Positions 1 through 7,361 of a stretch of 22,260 nucleotides of DNA are shown here, one piece after another. The stretch comes from an uncultured Lachnospiraceae bacterium (GTDB taxonomy: Bacteria > Bacillota > Clostridia > Lachnospirales > Lachnospiraceae). A model generated the notes under the pieces. The model was not told the origin of the DNA, made no database searches, and worked only from the letters and a program-made list of their open reading frames with translations. Position 1 is the stretch's first letter. Each line of letters starts with the position of its first letter. A program made the translations under genes and the position numbers. Location: positions 1-22,260 of the forward strand of contig CAJTQO010000007.1 of the NCBI GenBank assembly GCA_910578405.1. Reading direction: 5' to 3'.

Positions 1-279
1 CAGTTAATACGAGTTTTGAATATTACCATATTTATCAATCAGACATTACACTAGCTATCCTCATTCTTCCAGTTTTGCATCCGCATGGAGCGTTTAGCCC
101 CATTACAGTAATATATCATGAAAAAAGTTTCTTAATATTATACCACAATTTAGGCATAATGTGGTAGAATTGTAAAAAATGTATGGAATACGGAACTCGC
201 TAACGTGGTAAGGGATGCAGCGAATAGGGATGCATAGCCTGTCCCCCCTGGAATGTTTTACAAATAGAGGATTGGAAAA
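1..279. other. Left-edge intergenic region
   Basis: I see no recognisable gene in this AT-rich stretch. One + frame is open from the left edge to a TAG at 165-167 (about 54 codons), but its translation shows no familiar motif, so a gene tail is possible but unsupported. The stretch holds a palindrome with a promoter-like pair (listed separately) and a short direct repeat, AGGGATGCA at 211-219 and 226-234, in the probable 5' leader of the esterase gene. Confidence 0.5.
132..166 (+). promoter_or_regulatory. Putative promoter with overlapping operator palindrome
   Basis: TTAATA (132-137) and CATAAT (155-160) are separated by 17 bp and match the sigma-A -35 and -10 elements at 4/6 and 5/6 positions. 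A palindrome, TACCACA at 141-147 and TGTGGTA at 160-166, covers the spacer and -10 element, which is the layout of a repressor site. Transcription would start near 167, giving a leader of about 110 nt before the esterase gene at 280. The palindrome is seen directly; the promoter and operator roles are inferred. Confidence 0.35.
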
Positions 280-1176
280 ATGGCATTGTTGGAGATGAAA
301 AACCAGAATTTAATGAACCTAATCAAAAGGGTACACAGCGTAGTGGAAAATACGGATATTGAAAAACACAGACAGTCCCAGGATCATTTTGGCGCATTGC
401 TGGGCAGCAGCAGGGAAGTGGCAATCCGGGAAATAGAGATTGAAGGGATGCATGGGGAGTGGGCATGCGTGGACCGGGCGCATATGAAAAAATATGTGAT
501 TCTTTACTGCCATGGCGGCGGATATTCTACGGGAAGCTGCCTGTATGCGCGGACGCTTACCTCAAAGCTGGCGATGTCCACTTCCATGGACGTATTGAGT
601 TTTGATTACCGTTTGGCGCCGGAACATCCGTATCCTGCCGCGCTGGAAGACGCAGTGAAGGCATGGGACAACCTGATGTTGTTTGGATATGGGGCCAGGG
701 ACGTGATTGTGGCTGGGGATTCGGCAGGCGGGAACCTGGCGTTAGCGCTTGTACACAAACTAAAAGGGGAGGGCCGTATCCTGCCAAGAGGGTTGGCGCT
801 GATGTCCCCCTGGACGGATTTAACTTCCTCCGGGGCTTCCCATGAGACGAGAAAGGAAATGGACCCGGTGCTGCATAAGGAATATTTGGAGCAGATGATT
901 CAAAATTATGCGGCGGGACAGGAATTGACGAATCCTTTGATTTCCCCGTTGTTTGGTGATTTTGCCAATTTTCCTTCCACTTATATACAGGTGGGCGACA
1001 ATGAAGTGCTTTTGGATGACGCCGCCATGCTCCATAAGAAGATGGTGGAGGCCAATGTGCCGGTAAAGATGGACATCTTCCCAGGGATGTGGCATGTGTT
1101 CCAGATGTCGCCGTTTAAAACGGCTTATGAAGCGATGGATAAAAATGCGGAATTCATTTATGATATCTGCCGGTAA
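280..1176 (+). CDS. Alpha/beta-hydrolase esterase, HSL-type
   Basis: This 298-residue protein is a cytoplasmic carboxylesterase/lipase-like hydrolase of the hormone-sensitive-lipase (acetyl esterase Aes) type. It shows the oxyanion-hole motif HGGG (78-81), the nucleophile elbow GDSAGG (146-151, Ser148), a likely acid at Asp240 in a VGDNEVLLDD context, and His272 in GMWHVF. These make a complete Ser-Asp-His triad at normal family spacing and length. No signal peptide is visible. The ATG at 280 is preceded by AGAGGA at 266-271, 8 nt away. It appears to be a single-gene unit with its own promoter candidate upstream. The natural ester substrate cannot be read from the sequence. Confidence 0.93.
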   Translation: MALLEMKNQNLMNLIKRVHSVVENTDIEKHRQSQDHFGALLGSSREVAIREIEIEGMHGEWACVDRAHMKKYVILYCHGGGYSTGSCLYARTLTSKLAMSTSMDVLSFDYRLAPEHPYPAALEDAVKAWDNLMLFGYGARDVIVAGDSAGGNLALALVHKLKGEGRILPRGLALMSPWTDLTSSGASHETRKEMDPVLHKEYLEQMIQNYAAGQELTNPLISPLFGDFANFPSTYIQVGDNEVLLDDAAMLHKKMVEANVPVKMDIFPGMWHVFQMSPFKTAYEAMDKNAEFIYDICR

Positions 1177-1223
1177 TTTACGCCAAAAGCAATGGAAAAA
1201 AATTTTTTATAAAAATAAAGGAT

Positions 1224-1252
1224 TTCCGCGCCGGACGCGGAATATTTATAAA
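1224..1252 (+). promoter_or_regulatory. Hairpin/palindrome and possible promoter before dGTPase gene
   Basis: TTCCGCG (1224-1230) and CGCGGAA (1236-1242) form a perfect 7-bp inverted repeat around CCGGA. A TATAAA at 1247-1252 lies 17 bp after TTCCGC, so the palindrome could overlap the -35 region of a weak promoter. It is not followed by a T-run, so I do not call it a terminator of the esterase gene. Confidence 0.25.
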
Positions 1253-1304
1253 TAAGTATAGCTATTGCGTATGCAGGGGTTTCGTGGAAGAGAGGGCTTT
1301 TAGG

Positions 1305-2318
1305 ATGGGTATGTTGATTCGGGAAAAGCTTGAACAGTGGGAAAAGGAGTATTTAAGCCCTTATGCATCCCTTAGCATGAAAAGTAAGGGACGGAAGAGG
1401 GAAGAGGAACAATGCGATATCCGTCCGGTTTACCAAAGGGACCGGGACAGGATTCTCCATAGTAAATCTTTTCGCAGGCTGAAGGATAAGACGCAGGTGT
1501 TTCTGACGCCGGAGGGGGATCATTACAGAACGAGGCTGACGCATACGCTGGAGGTTTCGCAGAACGCCAGGACGATTGCCAAAGCGCTTAGGCTGAACGA
1601 GGATTTGGTGGAGGCGATTGCATTGGGGCATGATTTGGGGCATACGCCTTTTGGCCATGCAGGGGAACGGGCGTTGAATGAGGTGTGCCCTTATGGGTTT
1701 TGCCATAGCGAACAGAGTGTGCGGACTGTGGAGGCGTTGGAAAAGAATGGGTGGGGACTGAACCTGACGGATGAGGTAAAGGACGGAATCCGTAACCATC
1801 AGACAAAAGGGGTGCCTTATACGCTGGAGGGGAGGATTGTCCGTCTGTCGGATAAGATTGCCTATATCCATCATGATATGGATGACGCTATCCGGGGCGG
1901 CATCTTGAAAGATTCGGATGTGCCAAAGGAAATCGGGGATGTGATTGGATATACGACCAGAGAGCGGTTGGACCATTTTATCCATGATATTGTCACTGCC
2001 AGTTATGGGAAGGGGGACATTATGATGTCCCCGGCAGTTGCGGCGGCGATGTGGAAGCTGCGGGAGTTTATGTTTGAAAGGGTATATGAAAATAAGGAAG
2101 CGAAAAACCAGGAGAGCAAGGCAGAGGAGCTGATGGCGTCGCTTTACCATTATTATCTGAAGCATTTAAAGAAGCTGCCCGAATACCTGAAGGTACGGAT
2201 GGAGCAGTACGGGGATGCGCCAGAGGTGGCAGTGTGCGATTACATAGGGGCAATGACCGACCGGTTTGCCATTGCCCAGTATGGTGAGCTTTTTATCCCC
2301 AAGTCATGGCATTATTGA
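1305..2318 (+). CDS. dgt: dGTPase-like HD-domain triphosphohydrolase
   Basis: This protein is a deoxyguanosinetriphosphate triphosphohydrolase-like enzyme, a family that hydrolyses dNTPs to deoxynucleosides and tripolyphosphate. HD-superfamily metal ligands are visible: His80 in RLTHTLEVS, His109-Asp110 in LGHDLGHTPFGHAGE, and Asp183 in RLSDKIAY. The block RILHSKSFRRLKDKTQVF near residues 49-66 is typical of this branch. I chose the ATG at 1305 (337 residues), because AGAGGG at 1291-1296 lies 8 nt upstream; a GTG at 1284 would add 7 residues but has only AGGGG 4 nt away, and an ATG at 1311 is also possible. It sits directly upstream of dnaG, which fits a link between nucleotide pools and replication. 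Substrate preference is by family only. Confidence 0.92.
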   Translation: MGMLIREKLEQWEKEYLSPYASLSMKSKGRKREEEQCDIRPVYQRDRDRILHSKSFRRLKDKTQVFLTPEGDHYRTRLTHTLEVSQNARTIAKALRLNEDLVEAIALGHDLGHTPFGHAGERALNEVCPYGFCHSEQSVRTVEALEKNGWGLNLTDEVKDGIRNHQTKGVPYTLEGRIVRLSDKIAYIHHDMDDAIRGGILKDSDVPKEIGDVIGYTTRERLDHFIHDIVTASYGKGDIMMSPAVAAAMWKLREFMFERVYENKEAKNQESKAEELMASLYHYYLKHLKKLPEYLKVRMEQYGDAPEVAVCDYIGAMTDRFAIAQYGELFIPKSWHY

Positions 2319-2381
2319 CGGATGGGCTTGTTTGGTGAGATGTATTTGCAGCGAATTATATATTAAAGAAGGAAAGAGGAC

Positions 2382-4160
2382 ATGTACTATCCCGACGAGT
2401 TAGTGGAAGAAGTACGAATGAAAAATGATATCGTGGATGTGATTTCCGGTTATGTCCGTCTGCAGAAAAAGGGGGCAAACCATTTTGGGCTTTGTCCTTT
2501 CCACAATGAGAAATCCCCGTCGTTTTCGGTTTCCGGCGGCAAACAGATGTATTACTGTTTCGGCTGCGGGGCAGGGGGGAATGTATTCACTTTTGTGATG
2601 AACTATGAGAACTATACCTTTGCAGAGGCCGTGAAGATGCTGGCTGACCGGGCGGGGGTGGATTTGCCGGAGATGGAATATTCGGAAGAGGTGAGGAAAA
2701 AGGAAGGGCGCAGGACGCGTCTGTTGGAGGTCAATAAGGCGGCGGCCACTTATTTTTATTATCAGTTGCGTTCCCCAAAGGGAGAGGCCGGATACCGGTA
2801 TCTGGCAGGCCGGGCGCTGGACAAAGAGACAATGCACAAATTCGGGCTGGGGTTTGCCTGTATGTCCGGCAATAGCCTGGTGCAGTACCTGCGTTCCAAA
2901 GGATACGCGGATGATTTGATTCAGGAAGCGGGGTTAGCCGGGTTTGACGAAAGATACGGGCTGCATGACAAGTTCTGGAACCGGGTTATGTTCCCAATCC
3001 AGGATATCAATCACCGGGTGATTGGATTCGGCGGCCGTGTGATGGGGGACGCTAAGCCCAAATACTTAAACTCGCCGGAGACGATGATATTTGATAAAAG
3101 CCGTAACCTATACGGGTTAAATTTTGCAAGGACGTCCAGACAGAACAATGTGATTTTGTGCGAAGGGTACATGGATGTCATTGCGATGCACCAGGCAGGA
3201 TTTACACAGGCGGTGGCTTCCCTTGGAACGGCGTTTACTTCAGGCCAGGCGAGCCTGTTAAAACGGTATGTGAAAGAAGCGTTATTAGCTTATGACAGTG
3301 ACGGGGCAGGGGTAAAGGCTGCGCTGCGTGCCATTGGGATATTGAAGGAAACCGGGCTAAACGGCAGGGTAATACGTATGGAGCCTTACAAGGATCCGGA
3401 TGAATTTATCAAAAACCTTGGCGCGGAGGCATTCCGGGAACGGATGGAACAGGCGGAAAACAGTTTTTTCTTTGAGCTGCGCATGATGGAGCGGGATTAT
3501 AATTTGGAAGACCCGGAAGGAAAGACAAGCTTCCATAGGGAGATTGCAAAGAAGCTGTGCGGCTTTTCAGAGGAGGTGGAGCGGGACAATTATATGCAGG
3601 CAGTGGCCGAACGGTACCGGATTGGCTATGAAAATTTAAAGAAGCTGGTGGTGTCCTATGCAGCCCGGACGGGGCTGGCGGCTCCGGTGACGCGTCCGAA
3701 ATCAGGTTTGTCGCGCAAACAAAATACACCGGAAGAAAACAGGAAGAAACCACAGCGGCTGCTGCTGACGTGGATTACAGAAGAACCGGGGGTATATCCC
3801 AAGGTTGCCAAATATGTCACGCCGGAAGACTTCACGGAAGAACTCTACCGGAAGGTGGCGGAGAGGCTCTTTGAAGGGCTGTCCAGAGGGGAATACAATC
3901 CGGCAGCGCTGATTAGCATGTTTACCGATGAAGAGGAACAGCGGGAGGCCGCGGCGCTTTTTAATACGAAGCTGGCCAGGCTGGAGACAAAGCAGGAGAG
4001 GGAGAAAGCGCTTCATGACATTGTATATGCGGTGAAGAAGAACAGCTATGAATACTATTCCGGAAGGCTGGGTGCGGAGGTAAACGCCATCAATCAGGTA
4101 ATTGCAGGAAAAAAAGCGTTGGAAGAACTTAGCAAAACGCATATTTCTCTGGATGAATGA
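2382..4160 (+). CDS. dnaG: DNA primase DnaG
   Basis: Replicative primase, which makes RNA primers at the replication fork with the DnaB-type helicase. The 592 residues show the N-terminal CHC2 zinc-binding domain (Cys38, His41, Cys59, Cys62). This is followed by the catalytic core and TOPRIM domain, with Glu261 in CEGYMDV and Asp305/Asp307 in AYDSDGAG as metal ligands, plus DPDEF at 338-342. A C-terminal helicase-interaction region runs from about 440 onward. Length is normal for a Firmicutes DnaG. The ATG has AAAGAGGA just upstream (2373-2380). The stop overlaps the next reading frame region by one base pattern (ATGA at 4157), and rpoD follows within 40 bp, the classic macromolecular-synthesis operon arrangement. 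Confidence 0.98.
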   Translation: MYYPDELVEEVRMKNDIVDVISGYVRLQKKGANHFGLCPFHNEKSPSFSVSGGKQMYYCFGCGAGGNVFTFVMNYENYTFAEAVKMLADRAGVDLPEMEYSEEVRKKEGRRTRLLEVNKAAATYFYYQLRSPKGEAGYRYLAGRALDKETMHKFGLGFACMSGNSLVQYLRSKGYADDLIQEAGLAGFDERYGLHDKFWNRVMFPIQDINHRVIGFGGRVMGDAKPKYLNSPETMIFDKSRNLYGLNFARTSRQNNVILCEGYMDVIAMHQAGFTQAVASLGTAFTSGQASLLKRYVKEALLAYDSDGAGVKAALRAIGILKETGLNGRVIRMEPYKDPDEFIKNLGAEAFRERMEQAENSFFFELRMMERDYNLEDPEGKTSFHREIAKKLCGFSEEVERDNYMQAVAERYRIGYENLKKLVVSYAARTGLAAPVTRPKSGLSRKQNTPEENRKKPQRLLLTWITEEPGVYPKVAKYVTPEDFTEELYRKVAERLFEGLSRGEYNPAALISMFTDEEEQREAAALFNTKLARLETKQEREKALHDIVYAVKKNSYEYYSGRLGAEVNAINQVIAGKKALEELSKTHISLDE

Positions 4161-4198
4161 TAATACTACTACTACATTTAGGAAGGATGGAACCGAAA

Positions 4199-5311
4199 AT
4201 GGATGAAAACACACAGGTAAAGTTTGAAGAACGCTTAAAAGAGCTGTTAAACGCTGCCAAGAAGAAAAAGAATGTTTTGGAATATCAGGAAATCAATGAT
4301 TTCTTTACGGACTTTACTTTGGAGGAGGAGCATCTGGACAGGATTTTGGAAACGCTGGAACAGAATAATGTGGATATCCTGCGCATTACGGATGACGATG
4401 ATGTGGACGATGAGGAGATTATCCTGACGGAAGAGGATGAGGTGGATGTGGAGAATATCGACCTGTCCGTGCCGGACGGCATCAGCATTGAAGACCCGGT
4501 CAGGATGTATCTGAAAGAAATCGGCAAAGTCCCGTTGCTTTCTGCGGAAGAAGAGATTGAGCTGGCGAAAAGGATGGAGTTGGGCGATGAGGACGCGAAG
4601 AAACGTCTGGCAGAGGCGAACCTGCGTTTGGTGGTAAGTATTGCAAAGAGATATGTGGGACGGGGAATGCTCTTCCTTGACCTGATTCAGGAGGGGAACC
4701 TGGGGCTGATTAAGGCGGTGGAAAAGTTCGATTACCGCAAAGGATACAAATTTTCCACTTATGCGACCTGGTGGATTCGGCAGGCCATTACGCGCGCCAT
4801 TGCGGATCAGGCGCGGACGATTCGCATCCCGGTGCATATGGTGGAAACGATTAATAAGCTGATTCGGGTGAGCAGGCAGTTGCTGCAGGAATTGGGGCGG
4901 GAACCTACCCCGGAGGAAATATCAGATGAAATGAATATGCCGGTGGAGCGGGTACGGGAGATTTTGAAGATTTCCCAGGAGCCGGTTTCTTTGGAGACTC
5001 CCATTGGGGAAGAGGAAGACAGCCATTTGGGCGATTTCATCCAAGACGACAATGTGCCGGTGCCTGCGGATGCGGCGGCATTTACGCTGCTGAAGGAACA
5101 GTTGGTGGAGGTGCTAAGCACGCTGACGGACAGGGAGCAGAAGGTTTTGCGGCTGCGGTTTGGCCTGGATGACGGCCGGGCCAGGACGTTGGAGGAAGTG
5201 GGAAAGGAATTCAATGTGACCCGTGAGCGGATTCGCCAGATTGAGGCCAAGGCGCTGCGTAAACTGCGCCATCCAAGCAGAAGCCGTAAGCTGAAGGATT
5301 ACCTGGATTAA
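4199..5311 (+). CDS. rpoD: RNA polymerase primary sigma factor RpoD/SigA
   Basis: This is the housekeeping sigma-70 factor that directs core RNA polymerase to -10/-35 promoters. From the chosen start it has 370 residues: a short acidic region 1.1 (about 1-90, with an Asp/Glu-rich patch at 65-85), region 1.2 (98-128), region 2 with the -10 recognition and melting helices (141-211), region 3 (217-295) and region 4 with the -35 helix-turn-helix (305-365). All are near-consensus. Possible starts are 4157 (overlapping the dnaG stop), 4187 and 4199. The SD AGGAAGG at 4180-4186 abuts 4187, so 4199 is the better-spaced start and gives the MDEN-type N-terminus usual in Lachnospiraceae. It is probably co-transcribed with dnaG. 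Confidence 0.98.
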   Translation: MDENTQVKFEERLKELLNAAKKKKNVLEYQEINDFFTDFTLEEEHLDRILETLEQNNVDILRITDDDDVDDEEIILTEEDEVDVENIDLSVPDGISIEDPVRMYLKEIGKVPLLSAEEEIELAKRMELGDEDAKKRLAEANLRLVVSIAKRYVGRGMLFLDLIQEGNLGLIKAVEKFDYRKGYKFSTYATWWIRQAITRAIADQARTIRIPVHMVETINKLIRVSRQLLQELGREPTPEEISDEMNMPVERVREILKISQEPVSLETPIGEEEDSHLGDFIQDDNVPVPADAAAFTLLKEQLVEVLSTLTDREQKVLRLRFGLDDGRARTLEEVGKEFNVTRERIRQIEAKALRKLRHPSRSRKLKDYLD

Positions 5312-5675
5312 TAATTGGCGCAGGTTACCGGAGGAAACGTAACGGGTAGCCGGACGGATAAATGGGAAAAGGCTTTCGGTATGACAAGGAATGGGTGCGT
5401 TTGCGCGTAATATGGCAGAAAACGATAGGATATGAAAGCGCGCGTAAGCGTATTAGCAATAAGCATATGCCTGCAGCCTGGTCCGGAAGCGAAGCCTAAG
5501 GCAAGTAAAAAGGGGAAAGAGCAGAAAAGAGAAGAAGGCGCAAAAGATAAGAGGGAAAAGAGAAGAATAAGGAAGAAAAGAGAAGAAAAAAACAGAAAAG
5601 AGAAAAAAACAGAAAAGAGAAGAGTAAGCAAGAAAAGAGAAGAAAAAGACAGAAAAGAAAAAGGATGTGGGCCGG
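5312..5675. other. Long rpoD-trmK spacer without a convincing gene
   Basis: These 364 bp separate rpoD from trmK. The first half is ordinary sequence with weak dyads (for example GTTAC/GTAAC near 5326-5343) but no T-run, so no clear terminator. The second half is the purine tract listed separately. An open + frame at 5432-5767 (111 codons) crosses it and would overlap trmK in another frame; its product is almost only Lys, Arg and Glu, as expected from any open frame through such purine sequence, so I do not call it a gene. Confidence 0.6.
5503..5664 (+). repeat. Polypurine degenerate tandem repeat before trmK
   Basis: About 162 nt are nearly all A and G on the + strand, with roughly ten pyrimidines. 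A core GAAAAGAGAAG or close variants recurs about seven times (near 5524, 5556, 5575, 5595, 5612, 5632, 5652), with spacing of about 17-20 nt in the later units. The tract ends at AAAAAGGA, which doubles as the trmK ribosome binding site. Confidence 0.7.
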
Positions 5676-6425
5676 ATGAAGACAAGGGGACGGAAGCTGT
5701 CGGGACGGCTGCAGGCGGTGGCCGCAATGGTGACAAAAGGAAATGTGGTGTGCGATGTGGGCTGTGACCATGGATTTGTGCCTGTTTACCTTGTGGAAAG
5801 CGGCATCAGCCCGAAAGTTATAGCCATGGATATTAACGAAGGCCCTCTGGAGGCGGCGCGGGAACATATCAGGGAATCCGGTTTGGCAGACTACATAGAG
5901 GCCAGGCTGTCTAACGGGCTGGAGGCGCTCCGGCCCGCGGAGGCGGAGACGGTAATCTGTGCCGGGATGGGAGGCAGGCTGGTCATAAAGATACTGGAAG
6001 AGGGCAGAGGGAAGCTGGCGGATGTGAAAGAACTGATTTTACAGCCTCAGTCCGAACTACAGAATGTGCGGGCCTATTTGCGGGAGAATGGATACCGGAT
6101 TGTGGAAGAGAACATGATATTGGAGGATGGGAAGTATTACCCTATGATGCGGGTATGCCGGACAGGGAGTGAACAAATGGCAGGGACCGTGTGGGAAGAT
6201 AAATATGGGCCAATATTGCTTAAAATGGGGCATCCGGTGTTGGAGGAATATTTGCATCGGGAAATCGCTATTTATGAACAGATTCTTGCAAAGCTGCGGG
6301 AAAACGGAAATGGACAGCAAACAAGGATAGAGGAGATGATGGAAAAACGCAAAACTGCCCAAACGGCCCTTTCCTATTTCCCGTCTTATCAGCCTTATGC
6401 CCGGGGTTGTGCATTTCTATCATAA
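5676..6425 (+). CDS. trmK: tRNA (adenine22-N1)-methyltransferase TrmK
   Basis: TrmK (YqfN family) uses S-adenosylmethionine to methylate N1 of adenine 22 in tRNA. The protein has the family opening KLSGRLQAVAAMV, the SAM-binding glycine motif DVGCDHG (27-33), the acidic MDINEGP (51-57) and the characteristic AGMGG (96-100), followed by LQPQSE. A C-terminal helical, charged region matches the family's coiled-coil arm. I chose the ATG at 5676 (249 residues) with AGGA at 5662-5665; a GTG at 5667 is the alternative. The last residues, after about 230, look divergent. TrmK next to a Nif3-like gene downstream of sigA is the same order as yqfN-yqfO in Bacillus subtilis. Confidence 0.94.
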   Translation: MKTRGRKLSGRLQAVAAMVTKGNVVCDVGCDHGFVPVYLVESGISPKVIAMDINEGPLEAAREHIRESGLADYIEARLSNGLEALRPAEAETVICAGMGGRLVIKILEEGRGKLADVKELILQPQSELQNVRAYLRENGYRIVEENMILEDGKYYPMMRVCRTGSEQMAGTVWEDKYGPILLKMGHPVLEEYLHREIAIYEQILAKLRENGNGQQTRIEEMMEKRKTAQTALSYFPSYQPYARGCAFLS

Positions 6426-6470
6426 GAATCCAGTAGCTAAAGCCTATCATAAGAATCCCGTGGCTAAAGC
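6417..6470 (+). repeat. 27-bp tandem duplication across the trmK stop
   Basis: Two adjacent 27-bp units (6417-6443 and 6444-6470), both beginning CTATCATAAGAATCC, agree at 25 of 27 positions. The first unit contains the trmK stop codon TAA at 6423-6425; the second lies in the spacer before the Nif3-like gene. This looks like a recent replication-slippage duplication of the gene end. Confidence 0.85.
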
Positions 6471-6499
6471 ATAAGCGGCAACATAGTATAGGAGTAGAC

Positions 6500-7303
6500 A
6501 TGAACCATAATAAGAAAGTAAGCTGCAGCGCCATTATAGAAAGCCTGGAAGAGCATTCCGCCCCTTCTTTTGCGGAAAGCTGGGATAATGTTGGGCTTTT
6601 GGCCGGAAGGCGTGAGAAGGAAGTAGGGAAAGTCTGCATAGCGTTAGACGCTACGGACGAAGTGATTGAAGAAGCAATCAGGAGGGGCGCGGATTTGCTG
6701 CTGACCCACCATCCGTTGATTTTTTCCCCGATTAAAAGGGTGACAGCCGATGATTTTACCGGGCGGCGGATTGTAAAGCTTTTGCGCCATGATATCAGTT
6801 ATTACGCCATGCATACCAATTTTGACGTGATGGGGATGGCGGATGCGGCAGCAGACGAAATGGGACTGAAAGAACGCCAGGTATTGGATATCACTTATGA
6901 AGATGAGATTTCCAAAGAAGGCATCGGAAGATATGGAAAGCTGCCGCAGGTGATGACCTTGGAAGAGTGCGCTTCTTATGTAAAGCAGGTTTTTCGTCTG
7001 GAGAGTGTGAAAATCTATGGAGAGCCGGGCAGCGCCATAGAATGTGCGGCTATTTCCCCTGGTTCCGGGAAATCCATGATAAAAGCGGCAGTTGCGGCAG
7101 GGGCGGAAGTTCTGATTACCGGAGATATCGAACACCATGAAGGACTGGACGCCATGGCGCAGGGGCTGATGGTGATTGATGCAGGGCATTATGGAATAGA
7201 GAAGATTTTTGTGCCATATATGGTGGAATATATGAAAAGGGAGTTCCCCGGGCTGGAAATATTTGCAGCAAAGGAAAAGAATCCGTTCTGGATTATGGTG
7301 TAA
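6500..7303 (+). CDS. Nif3-like dinuclear metal centre protein (YqfO family)
   Basis: A 267-residue Nif3/GTP cyclohydrolase I type 2-like protein. Members form toroidal hexamers with a two-metal site; the cellular role is not firmly established. Visible metal-site motifs are His70-His71 in LLTHHPLIF, Asp109 in HTNFDV, and His230 with Glu234 in DAGHYGIEKI. The N-terminal ESWDNVGLL block is also typical. There is no long central PII-like insertion of the kind seen in some Bacillus homologues, so this is the short form. AGGAG at 6490-6494 is 5 nt from the ATG. The gene follows trmK closely, and its neighbourhood with rpoD/trmK is conserved in Firmicutes. Confidence 0.94.
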   Translation: MNHNKKVSCSAIIESLEEHSAPSFAESWDNVGLLAGRREKEVGKVCIALDATDEVIEEAIRRGADLLLTHHPLIFSPIKRVTADDFTGRRIVKLLRHDISYYAMHTNFDVMGMADAAADEMGLKERQVLDITYEDEISKEGIGRYGKLPQVMTLEECASYVKQVFRLESVKIYGEPGSAIECAAISPGSGKSMIKAAVAAGAEVLITGDIEHHEGLDAMAQGLMVIDAGHYGIEKIFVPYMVEYMKREFPGLEIFAAKEKNPFWIMV

Positions 7304-7361
7304 AAGAAAGGAAGTTTGGTGCATCCAGTGTAAACGGACAGGAAAGCAGGTGGAGGAGGCT

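Noticed and set aside
3..167. Open + frame running in from the left edge
   Set aside because: Only 54 codons with no recognisable motif; cannot be told apart from chance.
1353..2165. 270-codon - strand frame opposite the dGTPase gene
   Set aside because: Antisense shadow of a conserved gene, with His/Arg/Pro-rich composition and no motifs.
5326..5356. Dyad after rpoD as a terminator
   Set aside because: Short, imperfect stem and no T-run.
5432..5767. 111-codon + frame through the purine tract
   Set aside because: Its product is low-complexity Lys/Arg/Glu, expected for any open frame through A/G repeats, and its end overlaps trmK in another frame.
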